DNA of 11,861 nt from Candidatus Nitrosopolaris nunavutensis (GCA_002501855.1 DAOM01000320.1:1-11861); one strand, 5' to 3'. Shown: positions 1-6,970, counted from the first letter of the stretch. Numbers and translations: made by a program. The notes: generated from the sequence alone by a model not told the origin.

Positions 1-544
1 TGATTTATCATCAGATCTGTTTACATCGATCAACAATTTTTTATGCTCTTCATCCTTATAACATATAGCAATAACATCTGATTAACCGTAGGTATTCTTC
101 TGCAAAATTTTAAAAAGAATGGAACTTTATGCGGCACCATATAGGCACACTTTTGACAAGAAGCCAGACCTCTAGATATCACCCAAAACTAGGTGGGTTC
201 GAAACACTAGAGACAAGAATTTTTCCTTGAAATTAGATCCAAAAATAGCGGCTAGGATTAATAGGGTATATCAAATCCGTTCATCCTTGTCTATTGAGGT
301 ATGGTTGAATAAACCTAAATTGAGGAGATCTGTCCTAGATTTTAGAGACAGGAAGACAGATTTAATCTATCATCGTGTATTCATAATAATGAAGATTACA
401 ACTAGAATAACAAACTGCATTGCATTTGAAATGAAGTATAATTGGCCTACACTCACAGGTAATCTTGTATTGACTCCAGATATCAGCAATAACTAGAAAG
501 TCAGGAATGATCAAGAAAACCCGCCAAACCGTCAGATCAAAATG

Positions 545-573
545 TGGATGGAATATACAGTATATTCCATCCA
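545..573. repeat. Perfect 29-nt palindrome
   Basis: Bases 545-558 (TGGATGGAATATAC) are the exact reverse complement of 560-573 around a single central A at 559, giving 14 base pairs with no mismatch. As DNA this is the size and symmetry of a dimeric regulator's operator. As RNA it could fold as a hairpin with a slightly opened loop. It lies about 190 nt above the gene at 763, too far for a usual archaeal operator at that promoter, so its target is unclear. It could also be a remnant of a small mobile element. Confidence 0.6.
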
Positions 574-726
574 AAGTTTCAAAGATTTTTAAACTTATTA
601 AGACGTGTTTATGTAATTGCGGAATTTTGAAATCAAATTAACAAAACTTTATGATAGGGTGAGGAGAACGATTATTAATTTTAATAAAGGAAGGTGTTTT
701 CTTTTTAGAATGCGGTATGCGAAACT

Positions 727-733
727 CTATATT
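727..733 (+). promoter_or_regulatory. TATA-like box for the 763 gene
   Basis: CTATATT is centred about 33 nt above the ATG at 763. This is a little far for a strictly leaderless mRNA but fits a very short leader. No Shine-Dalgarno sequence is visible between it and the ATG. Confidence 0.35.
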
Positions 734-762
734 GCCTTACTCCGATATGATTTTATTCTAGC

Positions 763-1308
763 ATGGAGATTCTACAAGATAGTAAACTCGCTAAATATCT
801 TTTTGAAAAATATTCATCAAATCCAAAAAATTGGAATTTCCTTATCTCGACAAGCCCGCTAAGGGACGGATTTTTCGATGCGACAGTCTCAAATGTTGAC
901 GAGGTATGGCAACTCAAAATTGACTCAATCTACAAACCAGTACCTATTATCCTCGGGGCAAAGGTTGATCTCGACGCCACAAAAATAGAAAGGAAGATGA
1001 GTAATAGTTCTCCGGCGTTTGGATATAGAAAGCTTGAGCCATCTCTGATGATGAATATTCTAAAAAAGTTAACTCAGGAACAACAAATAAATGCGAACAA
1101 AGAACCAGATATTAATAATTATATCAATTCCGTACTTGGGTCTCTGGAAACTGTCGCTCCAGTATCGGGGGGAAATTATGCTTACGGACCCTTTGTGTTT
1201 ACTGATAGAAATCCCGCGGGTTCTAATGAATATCAAAAACAAGTTGCCGAAAAATTAGCTCTTAAGTTACGTGAAAATTTGAGGAATAGGTATTCAAGCT
1301 ACGGTTAG
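763..1308 (+). CDS. Conserved-looking hypothetical protein, 181 aa
   Basis: I do not recognise this protein. It is soluble: no signal peptide, membrane span or cysteine-based motif is visible. The N-terminal third is rich in aromatic and charged residues (KYLFEKY, NPKNWNF). The middle has a hydrophobic strand-like stretch (VPIILGAKVDLDA) followed by a lysine- and glutamine-rich helix. Near residues 133-145 there is a Gly/Tyr/Pro segment (VSGGNYAYGPFVF), and the tail is a basic helix (KLALKLRENLRNRY). The ATG at 763 is preferred because the composition turns protein-like there and a TATA-like box lies above it. The gene converges on the FEN1 gene with a 56-nt gap. An overlapping frame from 617 is less protein-like and was not chosen. 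The ORF is probably real; its function is unknown. Confidence 0.7.
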   Translation: MEILQDSKLAKYLFEKYSSNPKNWNFLISTSPLRDGFFDATVSNVDEVWQLKIDSIYKPVPIILGAKVDLDATKIERKMSNSSPAFGYRKLEPSLMMNILKKLTQEQQINANKEPDINNYINSVLGSLETVAPVSGGNYAYGPFVFTDRNPAGSNEYQKQVAEKLALKLRENLRNRYSSYG

Positions 1309-1364
1309 CGTCAGAATAGCCTGTATTGGCCAGCTAGTGACTTATTCTCGACAACATTAGTTAC

Positions 1365-2387
1365 CTAGAACCACTTTTCTAATGATTGAGTACGTTGGAC
1401 GATTGATTTTTTTAGTTTCTCTAGAGATCCAGTTACCCGATCTGTAGAAAAGTTTTTTTCTATACAAAGAAAATTTATGATATCATCGTAACGCGGTTCA
1501 GTGAACTCAACACCGTCAGCATTTGAAACCTCCGGTTTTAGAAAGATATCCCGAATTTCTTGATATGGAATATCTGATAATGTGTTCTTAATTTTCTCAA
1601 CGTTCTCTAATTTGCCGTATTCCCTAATCAGCTTTAGACCAGTTTTGGGACCAATGCCTGGAACACCGCCAGGGTTAAAGTCTGTCCCTATCAAAATTCC
1701 TACATCTATTAATTGTTCCTGGGTCAATTTAGTTTGATCCAGAACCTGTTGGTGTTCGATAATTTCTGTTTCAACTTCAAAATACATGTTCCGATTAGGA
1801 ACTTTTCTCTTGCCACTGATTGCCAGGTTACGGGTCAGTCTTTTTGCCCCAAACAGTATCGAGTCATAATCCTGGCTTGCACAGGTATATGCTATACCTG
1901 TCTTTGTTAGATGGGCTGCTGTGGCCTCTCCCTCCGAGAGGGCTTGAATATAAGGTATTCCAAGAAGGTTCAAAATTTCTTTGGATTCTTTTATCATTTT
2001 ATCAGTCAAAATAGATGTAGCCTGGCTATACTTTCGCGCGTCTTCAAGTCTACCTTCCGTCACTGCTTCTTGGTATTTTTGGGACGCCTCCGCTTTTACT
2101 TTACGTCTACGTTCAATTTCCTTTGATTTTAATAAACTGGGCTTGCCATCGAAAACGTAAACAAGTTTTAAATTGTCAGCCAACAAGTTGATATTACGGT
2201 AGAATAATCCGCTCAAATGGCTTGTTACATCCCCCTTGTTGTTCGTGAGAAGTTCTCCTGTTGGGCCACGAATTGTTGCAAGGAATTGATAGATAGCATT
2301 ATGCGCATCAACAGCCACTACTTTATTTGCTAATTCCGATATGACTATAGGTGACGGCACGACAAACGGTTTTAGATCTAATCCCAT
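1365..2387 (-). CDS. fen: Flap endonuclease 1 (FEN1/XPG family)
   Basis: Structure-specific 5' nuclease that removes 5' flaps during Okazaki fragment maturation and long-patch base excision repair, working with the PCNA clamp. At 340 aa it has the usual archaeal length. The family's metal-binding acids are at the expected positions: D27 (VVAVD), D80 (YVFDGKP), E152 and E154 (SEGEA), D173 and D175 (SQDYD) and D236 (IGTDFN). The helix-3-turn-helix DNA-binding segment is GVPGIGPKTG near 241-250. The C-terminus TQSLEKWF is a PCNA-interacting box with the hydrophobic L-x-x-W-F spacing, although the Gln sits one residue later than in the textbook Q-x-x-h form. The ATG start gives the conserved MGLDLKP-type N-terminus. 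No strong TATA box is visible; AGTAAAATC on the minus strand about 28 nt above is a weak candidate. The gene is intact, unlike many of its neighbours. Confidence 0.97.
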   Translation of the reverse strand: MGLDLKPFVVPSPIVISELANKVVAVDAHNAIYQFLATIRGPTGELLTNNKGDVTSHLSGLFYRNINLLADNLKLVYVFDGKPSLLKSKEIERRRKVKAEASQKYQEAVTEGRLEDARKYSQATSILTDKMIKESKEILNLLGIPYIQALSEGEATAAHLTKTGIAYTCASQDYDSILFGAKRLTRNLAISGKRKVPNRNMYFEVETEIIEHQQVLDQTKLTQEQLIDVGILIGTDFNPGGVPGIGPKTGLKLIREYGKLENVEKIKNTLSDIPYQEIRDIFLKPEVSNADGVEFTEPRYDDIINFLCIEKNFSTDRVTGSLEKLKKSIVQRTQSLEKWF

Positions 2388-2444
2388 TACTTTGATTTGA
2401 CTATAGAAGGATTTTACTTTTTCTTCTGCGCTTTGTCCGCGATA

Positions 2445-2522
2445 TTATTCAGCGTGGCAGGCCCAACAATTTGTCGGTACACTTGGATGCCACATAACCA
2501 TCGTGAAGCCCGTAATGAGCAA
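2445..2522 (-). CDS. Possible tiny membrane peptide with CxxCH motif
   Basis: Between the aconitase remnant and FEN1 the minus strand carries a frame reading LLITGFTMVMW, then HPSVPTNCWACHAE and a TAA. The part above continues hydrophobic (FVISYLLGSLIL) back to a stop next to the aconitase end, so the whole frame would be one membrane helix followed by a CWACH motif of the c-type heme or metal-binding CxxCH kind. The start is uncertain: TTG at 2522, CTG at 2528 or ATG at 2501 are possible, and none has a clear promoter. The two other frames here also give fairly protein-like tails, so the reading frame itself is in doubt. It could be a small redox subunit, a 5'-truncated gene, or chance. Confidence 0.25.
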   Translation of the reverse strand: MLITGFTMVMWHPSVPTNCWACHAE

Positions 2523-2570
2523 TATCAGACTACCTAATAAATAAGAGATGACAAAGATGCAAGTAGTTAA

Positions 2571-3683
2571 TTAATAATTTTCTTTCAGCCTCAAAATATT
2601 GAGCGCTGAACCTGCATGAAACCATTCTATTTGTGATTTATTGTACGAATGATGTAGGTTTATATCTTCTCTGGTTCCGTCGCTGTGCTGCATGTAACAT
2701 TTTACAGGCTTCCCAGGTTGGAGGTCTTGAAGTCCTAAGATACTTATTCTGTCCCCGTCCATCACTTTGTCATAATCATCTGCATTCTCAAAAGTCAAAG
2801 CAAGAACGCCTTGTTTTTTCAGATTGGTTTCATGTATTCTTGCAAAACTTTTGACAATAACTGCAACACATCCAAGATATCTAGGAGTCAAGGCAGCATG
2901 TTCTCTACTACTTCCTTCGCCATAGTTTTGGTCTCCTACAATGATCCGTTTCACAGCCTTTTCTTTATACTCTCTTGCAATTTGGAGGAATGATTTGGTG
3001 TTGCCGCTAAGACTATTTTTTCCGATTCCTACTCCTCCTGTGTATGCATTAACTGCACCAAGGAGCATGTTATCACTAATCTTGTCAAGATGACCTCTGT
3101 ACATTAACCAAGGCCCTGCAGGAGAAATATGATCTGTGGTGCACTTTCCTTTCACCTTTGCAAGTATTGGGAGATTTTCAAAATCCTTTCCATCCCATTT
3201 AGTAAATGGTTCGAGCTTCTGTAATCTGCTACTGTCATTTTTGATTACTACAGCAATCCTATCAGGCTCATCCGATGGTGAAAGATAAACGTCAGTGACT
3301 TCCTCGAAACCATTTGTTGGAATCTCAGGTGCTATCCTAGGAGGATCCAGCTTGAATTTTGTACCGTCATCTGCGGTTAACTCGCTATCAAGAGGATTAA
3401 ACGAAAGTCTTCCAGCAAGCGCTAGAGCCAGGACAATCTCAGGGCTTCCAATAAAATTCATTGTCTCTCTTCTACCATCATTTCGTCCTGGAAAGTTTCT
3501 GTTAAAGGATGTGAGGATGGTATTACATTCTCCTCTTCTTAGCTCCGGTCTGTTCCATTGACCTATGCATGGACCACAGGCATTTGCAAGAACGGTTGCA
3601 CCGATCGTCTTCATGGACTCCATCTGTCCATCTCGTTCAATAGTTGCTCTTACCATTTCAGAACCAGGAGTCACAAGAAATGG
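2571..3683 (-). pseudogene. acn: Aconitate hydratase, C-terminal half only (truncated)
   Basis: Aconitase interconverts citrate and isocitrate through a 4Fe-4S cluster. About 370 codons match the second half of the mitochondrial/AcnA-type enzyme, normally about 750-780 aa. Visible are TPGSEMVRATIERDGQ, then ANACGPCIGQW with two of the three cluster cysteines, then CTTDHISPAGPWL, GEGSSREHAA with the active-site Ser-Arg, and SFARIHETNLKKQG, ending normally at the family's GSALN region. The first half, with the third cluster cysteine, is missing. Family-like sequence can be followed up to QPFLVTPGSE, then an in-frame TGA at 3689..3687 and unrelated DNA follow. The longest start would be GTG at 3674, but such a product could not hold the cluster properly, so I call it a pseudogene. 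The break lies about 30 nt from a nested inverted repeat. The rest of the body shows no frameshift, so the truncation may be recent. Confidence 0.9.
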
Positions 3684-3716
3684 CTGTCATAAATATGCTA
3701 AGGGGTTAAATGCCAA

Positions 3717-3792
3717 AGGCCAACCATTTCCATCGGAGTCGATTTTATGGTGCTATTATTCTCACACCATAAAATTATAGAATGGTTGGCCT
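3717..3792. repeat. Nested inverted repeat at the aconitase break
   Basis: The outer arms AGGCCAACCATT (3717-3728) and AATGGTTGGCCT (3781-3792) are exact reverse complements. Inside them ATTTTATGGTG (3742-3752) and CACCATAAAAT (3765-3775) are a second exact pair, with a 12-nt loop. The spacers between outer and inner arms are 13 and 5 nt, so the structure is an asymmetric two-step hairpin of 76 nt. It sits between two gene fragments that both break off here, which suggests a miniature inverted-repeat element, an insertion sequence end or a rearrangement scar. The right outer arm is also read through in the open frame of the next fragment. No transposase is seen in the window. Confidence 0.65.
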
Positions 3793-4032
3793 CTAAAATA
3801 TTGGAATATAAACGACTGGACAAGAAAACTGAATGGTAGATGGGTGACTCCTGCTAGGCTGTTCAGGATGGAATTATCCTGGTATTGCAGACAAGGGTGG
3901 ATGGACAGGAGTGTCCTAACCTACATGGATACCAAAAAACTTCGCTATTATTCTCAATTGTTCGACACAGGAGAGATGGACTCTACTTTCTATGACAGAT
4001 TTTATTCACAAATGACAAAAGCTGCAATTTAA
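3781..4032 (+). pseudogene. Aromatic-rich protein fragment, unknown family
   Basis: I do not recognise this sequence. The frame is open from a TAG at 3778-3780 to the TAA at 4032 and looks coding throughout: WPLKYWNINDWTRKLNGRW, then TPARLFRMELSWYCRQGWMD, then KKLRYYSQLFDTGEMD and a short tail (about 83 codons). It is strikingly rich in Trp, Tyr and Arg. The only standard start is GTG at 3844, which gives 62 aa and would leave out part of the protein-like sequence. The fragment therefore probably lost its N-terminus at the inverted repeat, as the aconitase did on the other side. AATATAAACG near 3805-3814 could serve as a TATA box if the 62-aa form is expressed. Confidence 0.45.
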
Positions 4033-4104
4033 AGCCATGAATGGTATTTCGTTATTTGACAGTGAAACAAAGGTACTAGAACATCTGGCTATCCATGAAA
4101 TAAA

Positions 4105-4124
4105 CACGTCTTCTGCTAGACGTG
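4105..4124. terminator. Short hairpin, possible terminator
   Basis: CACGTCT and AGACGTG form a perfect 7-bp stem with a 6-nt loop, followed on the plus strand by GATCATAAAAA. It lies between the fragment ending at 4032 and the convergent formate dehydrogenase gene. It overlaps the end of a 31-codon plus-strand ORF (4037-4132) that I do not trust. No run of T follows, so termination is only a suggestion. The rest of 4033-4238 shows nothing recognisable. Confidence 0.25.
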
Positions 4125-4238
4125 GATCATAAAAACTTCATATATCCATTCTCTCAGTCGTTACAATTATTATTCCACTGCCAATTTGTCTATCGGTTCA
4201 CCCGTAGGTACCGTGAAGCATAAATCATTCAAGTTCGC

Positions 4239-5294
4239 TCACGTCTTGAACGCATAGCTGTAACTAGGGCTTACCACATTGCCGTTATCTACAATAAGAT
4301 AATCTCGTTCAATACGACGCCCATTCATAAAACGGAGAAGGCAGTCCTTTATTCCGTCCGCGTATCTCCTTTGTGCTTCCAAAGTTGTACCGGAGTAATG
4401 CGGAACCATTGCATGATTTGGCATACGCCGCCATGGATGGTCCTTTGGCGCTGGTTGAGGAAACCAAACGTCACCTGCATAGCCTGCCAAATGGCCTTTC
4501 TCCAGCGCTTCTACGAGGGAAAGAGTATCGACGATCCTACCTCGTGCAGTATTGATAAGATATGCACCTTTTTTCATATGGAAAAGAAGACCGCGGTTAA
4601 ACATGCCGTCTGTCTCAGGCGTTAACGGAGTATTGATAGTAATGATGTCGGATTGTTCGACAAGTTGATCTAAATTAGCATAACGTGCTCCAAGTGCAAA
4701 CTCTTCTACAGTGCTCAACCGGTGATAGTCATAGTATATCATTTTAACATCAAATGCCTTCAGCCTTTCACAAACCCGCTGTCCAATCCTTCCCACTCCT
4801 ATGATTCCAACAACTTTATCTTCTAAATCATGTGCATTTGCCGCAATTTCTGCAATATCCCATCTACCATCAAGAACCTGTTTGTAAGCAGGTATGTAAT
4901 TCCGCACAAGTGCTAAAATATGCATTACCACTTGCTCAGCCACACTTACAACATTGCTACCAGTAATCTCAGCCACCGTGATCTTGCGTGCAGCTGCTGC
5001 CGCCAAGTCTATATGATCAGAACCAATTCCCGCAGTCAGGACGATCTGGAGTTTAGACGCCTTTGAAATTCTTTCTTTTGTAACGTATGCTGGCCAAAAC
5101 GGAGTAGTAATCAAAATATCCGTAGTAGGGAGATGTTTGTCAAGCTCAGCCTCCTTATCAGTCAATACAACAAATTCATGTCCTTGATTTCGGAGAAAAT
5201 CTGTTAAGCCAAGGGCATTCTCTGCGCAACCGAGGAGCTCCGGCGTCTTTTTTGCTATTTCGCCTCCAGGATAAAGAACTGCTACAATTTTCAT
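4239..5294 (-). CDS. fdh: NAD-dependent formate dehydrogenase
   Basis: Cofactor-free cytosolic enzyme oxidising formate to CO2 with reduction of NAD+; it belongs to the D-2-hydroxyacid dehydrogenase superfamily. The protein has 351 aa, a little shorter than the roughly 400-aa Pseudomonas enzyme. Formate-specific features are the PFWPAY substrate loop (65-70), GIGSDHIDL (89-97), N114 in TGSNVVSVAEQ, and the PHYSGTTLEAQ block with catalytic H299 and S301. R251 in NTARGRIVD is the substrate-binding arginine. The NAD fold shows GVGRIG (166-171), and D189 at the end of the next strand favours NAD+ over NADP+. The gene is complete with an ATG start. A TATA-like CTATAATATT about 60 nt above the ATG would give a short leader. 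No electron-transfer subunit or formate transporter lies beside it, so it probably works alone, giving NADH or removing formate. Confidence 0.93.
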   Translation of the reverse strand: MKIVAVLYPGGEIAKKTPELLGCAENALGLTDFLRNQGHEFVVLTDKEAELDKHLPTTDILITTPFWPAYVTKERISKASKLQIVLTAGIGSDHIDLAAAAARKITVAEITGSNVVSVAEQVVMHILALVRNYIPAYKQVLDGRWDIAEIAANAHDLEDKVVGIIGVGRIGQRVCERLKAFDVKMIYYDYHRLSTVEEFALGARYANLDQLVEQSDIITINTPLTPETDGMFNRGLLFHMKKGAYLINTARGRIVDTLSLVEALEKGHLAGYAGDVWFPQPAPKDHPWRRMPNHAMVPHYSGTTLEAQRRYADGIKDCLLRFMNGRRIERDYLIVDNGNVVSPSYSYAFKT

Positions 5295-5413
5295 AACTTC
5301 TAAAGTTGCAAAAGTGATTCAAATAAGGTTTTCTTAGACAGGATTCAAAAAATATTATAGCTTGATCTTATAGATTTATGTTCTTAACTTGTACTCTTAG
5401 ATTTGTAGGATGT

Positions 5414-5629
5414 CTAGGTTAATGATTGCCTCTTTTTAAAATATCCTAATATTTCGTCGCCAACCTGTTTTGATTCCTTTTCATCTGTATCAATTTAAAT
5501 CTCCTCTATTCCAACTCTTATCTCAGAGATAGACTTGAGGAAAAGAATGAAAGAAGAAAAGAATGAATGAAAAAAGTCATAATACTGTTTTACTTCGCTA
5601 GTTCTATTGTCCTTCCTTTTCACTACCAC
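5414..5629 (-). pseudogene. Decayed small gene with one internal stop
   Basis: Unrecognised. From a GTG at 5629 the minus strand reads VVVKRKDNRTSEVKQYYDFF, then a hydrophobic FSSFILFLKSISEIRVGIEE, then a TAA at 5497..5495. The same frame continues as IDTDEKESKQVGDEILGYFK and a short tail to a TAG at 5416..5414. Both sides of the stop look coding and join without a frame change, so a single base change probably broke a protein of about 71 aa. The frame is open for 16 further codons above the GTG. It lies upstream of and in the same direction as the formate dehydrogenase gene. Chance is possible because the stretch is short. Confidence 0.4.
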
Positions 5630-5701
5630 TCGATTAATACATGTTTCTAGCTTGCATTCAAAATGACAGATAATGAATTATAATCTCTTTATTGAAATGA
5701 C

Positions 5702-5886
5702 TTAATCCATTGGATCAGTTGTACGTGAGTTTCTGTGAAACAACTTTCCTACCACATTTTTCTTTCCTAATGCTTCATCAATGGATTGGCATTAGCATTT
5801 AGGTCAGGGTCCATTAAAGCTGAATCTTCTAATGGACTACTTTAGTTTTTGGCTGATCCCGTGGGTCCTCTCAATATGATAGGCAT
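5702..5886 (-). pseudogene. Decayed small gene: stop plus frameshift
   Basis: Unrecognised. From an ATG at 5886 the product begins MPIILRGPTGSAKN, then meets a TAA at 5844..5842. The same frame continues as SSPLEDSALMDPDLNANANP. Around 5779-5790 the coding signal moves to another frame, which reads IDEALGKKNVVGKLFHRNS, then RTTDPMD and a TAA at 5704..5702. With the stop and the frameshift undone it would be a compact protein of about 60 aa with a glycine-rich, P-loop-like start and a basic end. No family could be named. It lies on the same strand as the other remnant at 5414-5629 and the two may once have been neighbours in a transcript. Confidence 0.45.
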
Positions 5887-5937
5887 TTTATACAAAACAT
5901 TTAAGATTTGATATGGTAATTCGTATGTAACTTGAGT

Positions 5938-6084
5938 ATGCATGTAAAGAGTGCTGATTATGGATGTTTACTTGATGAGTGTAAATCTAGCCTATCTTCC
6001 ATTGAGTGCCCAAACTGCAATTGGAAACTGCAAGAAGAAGGATGTTGTTGCTGTGCTAGTAACAATGTTAATCTGTGCAACTAA
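5938..6084 (+). CDS. Possible 48-aa cysteine-rich protein
   Basis: Unrecognised. A short ORF starting with ATG encodes nine cysteines in 48 residues: C10, C15, C24-P-N-C27, a run of four at 36-39, and C47. The pairs C10/C15 and C24/C27 resemble a small zinc-binding knuckle. The four-cysteine run is unusual and could instead be a by-product of a TGT/TGC-rich stretch. TTTTATACAAA at 5886-5896 and a weaker TTGATATGG centred about 27 nt above the ATG are possible TATA boxes. An overlapping frame (MDVYLMSVNL...) is also open. The ORF is surrounded by pseudogenes, so it may be a remnant rather than a working gene. Confidence 0.3.
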   Translation: MHVKSADYGCLLDECKSSLSSIECPNCNWKLQEEGCCCCASNNVNLCN

Positions 6085-6137
6085 TAATAATATTACTCTA
6101 CTTGCCACTACCTGAATATTTTCAACGTAATTTCTCC

Positions 6138-6605
6138 CTAGCTTTGTTGGTTATTATTCCTATATTTCTCCAAAAACACCATCATAAGCGAGTCGTTTAC
6201 GGGTATTCGTTTGAACTCAAGGTATCCAAGTTTTTGGTATAAGTATAAATTCCGAGCACTCTTGTATCCTGTAAACAGTTCATAGCGATCAGCGAATTTA
6301 AAGTGTTGTTCAACTGCTTGCATGAGTCTAGTTCCTATACCTTTGTTCTGAGAATCTGGTTTGACGATCAATCGTCCGATATATGCAGTTTCTTTCTCAA
6401 GATAAGCTCGTACTGAACCAATTATATTCCCGTCTTCTTCCGTGGCCTTCAGAAATACCTGCTGTGAAAATTCTTGTTTAATCTCCTTTAATGTCTGTAT
6501 CAAAGGAGGAAGGCTATAGTCATTATAGATCTCCGCCTAGCTGAGATACGCACGCATCTGCAAATGAAGAATTGTCTCGACATCCTCAAGTGCAGAGCTT
6601 ATAAA
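6138..6605 (-). pseudogene. GNAT N-acetyltransferase with internal TAG stop
   Basis: GNAT enzymes move an acetyl group from acetyl-CoA to an amine; the substrate cannot be told here. An uninterrupted 121-codon frame (TTG at 6503 to 6138) holds motif A, IGRLIVKPDSQNKGIGTRLM, with the Q-x-x-G-x-G pyrophosphate loop, and the motif B region GYKSARNLYLYQKLGY. The family's N-terminal helix lies further upstream in the same frame: SSALEDVETILHLQMRAYLS, then TAG at 6539..6537, then AEIYNDYSLPPL leading straight into the 121-codon frame. Read through, the protein would be about 155 aa, the normal length. The TAG most likely replaced GAG or CAG. The original start is lost or shifted where the gene meets the Cas3-like remnant. 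A shortened product from TTG 6503 would lack the first helix and strand and is probably inactive. Confidence 0.8.
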
Positions 6606-6937
6606 ATATCTTGCATTAGCATTGCCATCTGATGGGAAGGCTCATCAAATAATTTCGAGAGAAAAGTGTAGAAATCATATGAATGAATTTCATCAAATAT
6701 TATTGCATCAATTGAAGCATTAAATTGTGACAATAGCAGCTGATGGGCTGTCGCAACGCTAGTTGGACTCATAAGGGTGCCAAAAAGAAGACGTTTGGTC
6801 ATTATGTTCGATTTATTCCATTTTCCATTTTCGCCAATTTTAAGAATTGATGTTCCATCTAAGATGCCGGTAGTATTGCCAAAATTTTTTTCAACCTCTA
6901 GTACTTGGTTGAGACAACTTCCAACGCAACAGGCGTT
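6599..6937 (-). pseudogene. Cas3-like DExH helicase remnant
   Basis: The frame contains a Walker B/motif II segment, DAIIFDEIHSYDFYTF, of the kind found in CRISPR-associated Cas3 helicases (DExH followed by A/S-Y-D). Before it comes SPTSVATAHQLLLSQFN, corresponding to the Cas3 motif Ic region, and before that a frame open to a TGA at 6940..6938 (VLEVEKNFGNTTGILDGTS, ENGKWNKSN), matching the order expected between motifs Ia and II. The Walker A/GKT part, the SAT motif III and the C-terminal helicase lobe are absent: the frame ends six codons after HQMAMLM, just where S-A-T would be expected. Only about 110 of the usual 700-900 codons remain. No other cas gene or repeat array is in the window. 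An ATG at 6802 could start a 67-aa peptide, but no function is likely. It could instead derive from a related non-CRISPR helicase. Confidence 0.6.
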
Positions 6938-6970
6938 TCAGTTAGACAACTGATGGAGTTGATCAAAGGA

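Larger units (their letters stand above)
1..762. other. Gene-poor leader region
   Basis: I see no gene here that I would defend. On the minus strand the frame is open from the window edge to a TAA at 84..82 (27 codons, reading DVIAICYKDEEHKKLLIDVN) and continues beyond that stop to an ATG at 141, so it could be the end of a decayed gene. On the plus strand a frame is open from 176 to 496, with a possible TTG at 227; its product is basic and matches no family I know. Frames at 617-862 (+) and 362-574 (-) have no promoter support and look like chance. A perfect palindrome at 545-573 is listed separately. Confidence 0.4.

Noticed and set aside
174..214. tRNA-like GGTTCGAAAC and a CTCTAG/CTAGAG stem
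   Set aside because: The loop resembles a T-loop, but the flanking 5-bp stem does not pair, and no acceptor, D or anticodon arm can be built around it.
362..574. 70-codon minus-strand ORF
   Set aside because: Starts inside the palindrome, has an odd composition rich in Cys, His and Tyr, and has no promoter; looks like chance.
617..862. 81-codon plus-strand ORF overlapping the 763 gene
   Set aside because: TTG start without a promoter, and its second half overlaps the better-supported 763-1308 frame.
2571..3674. Functional 367-aa aconitase-like protein from the GTG
   Set aside because: It lacks the first half of the enzyme, including one of three cluster cysteines, and family-like sequence continues upstream of the GTG until an abrupt break.
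4037..4132. 31-codon plus ORF after the aromatic-rich fragment
   Set aside because: Too short, no own promoter, and its end is the hairpin at 4105-4124.
6599..6937. Active CRISPR-Cas locus
   Set aside because: Only a fragment of one helicase is present; no spaced direct repeats typical of an array were found anywhere in the window.
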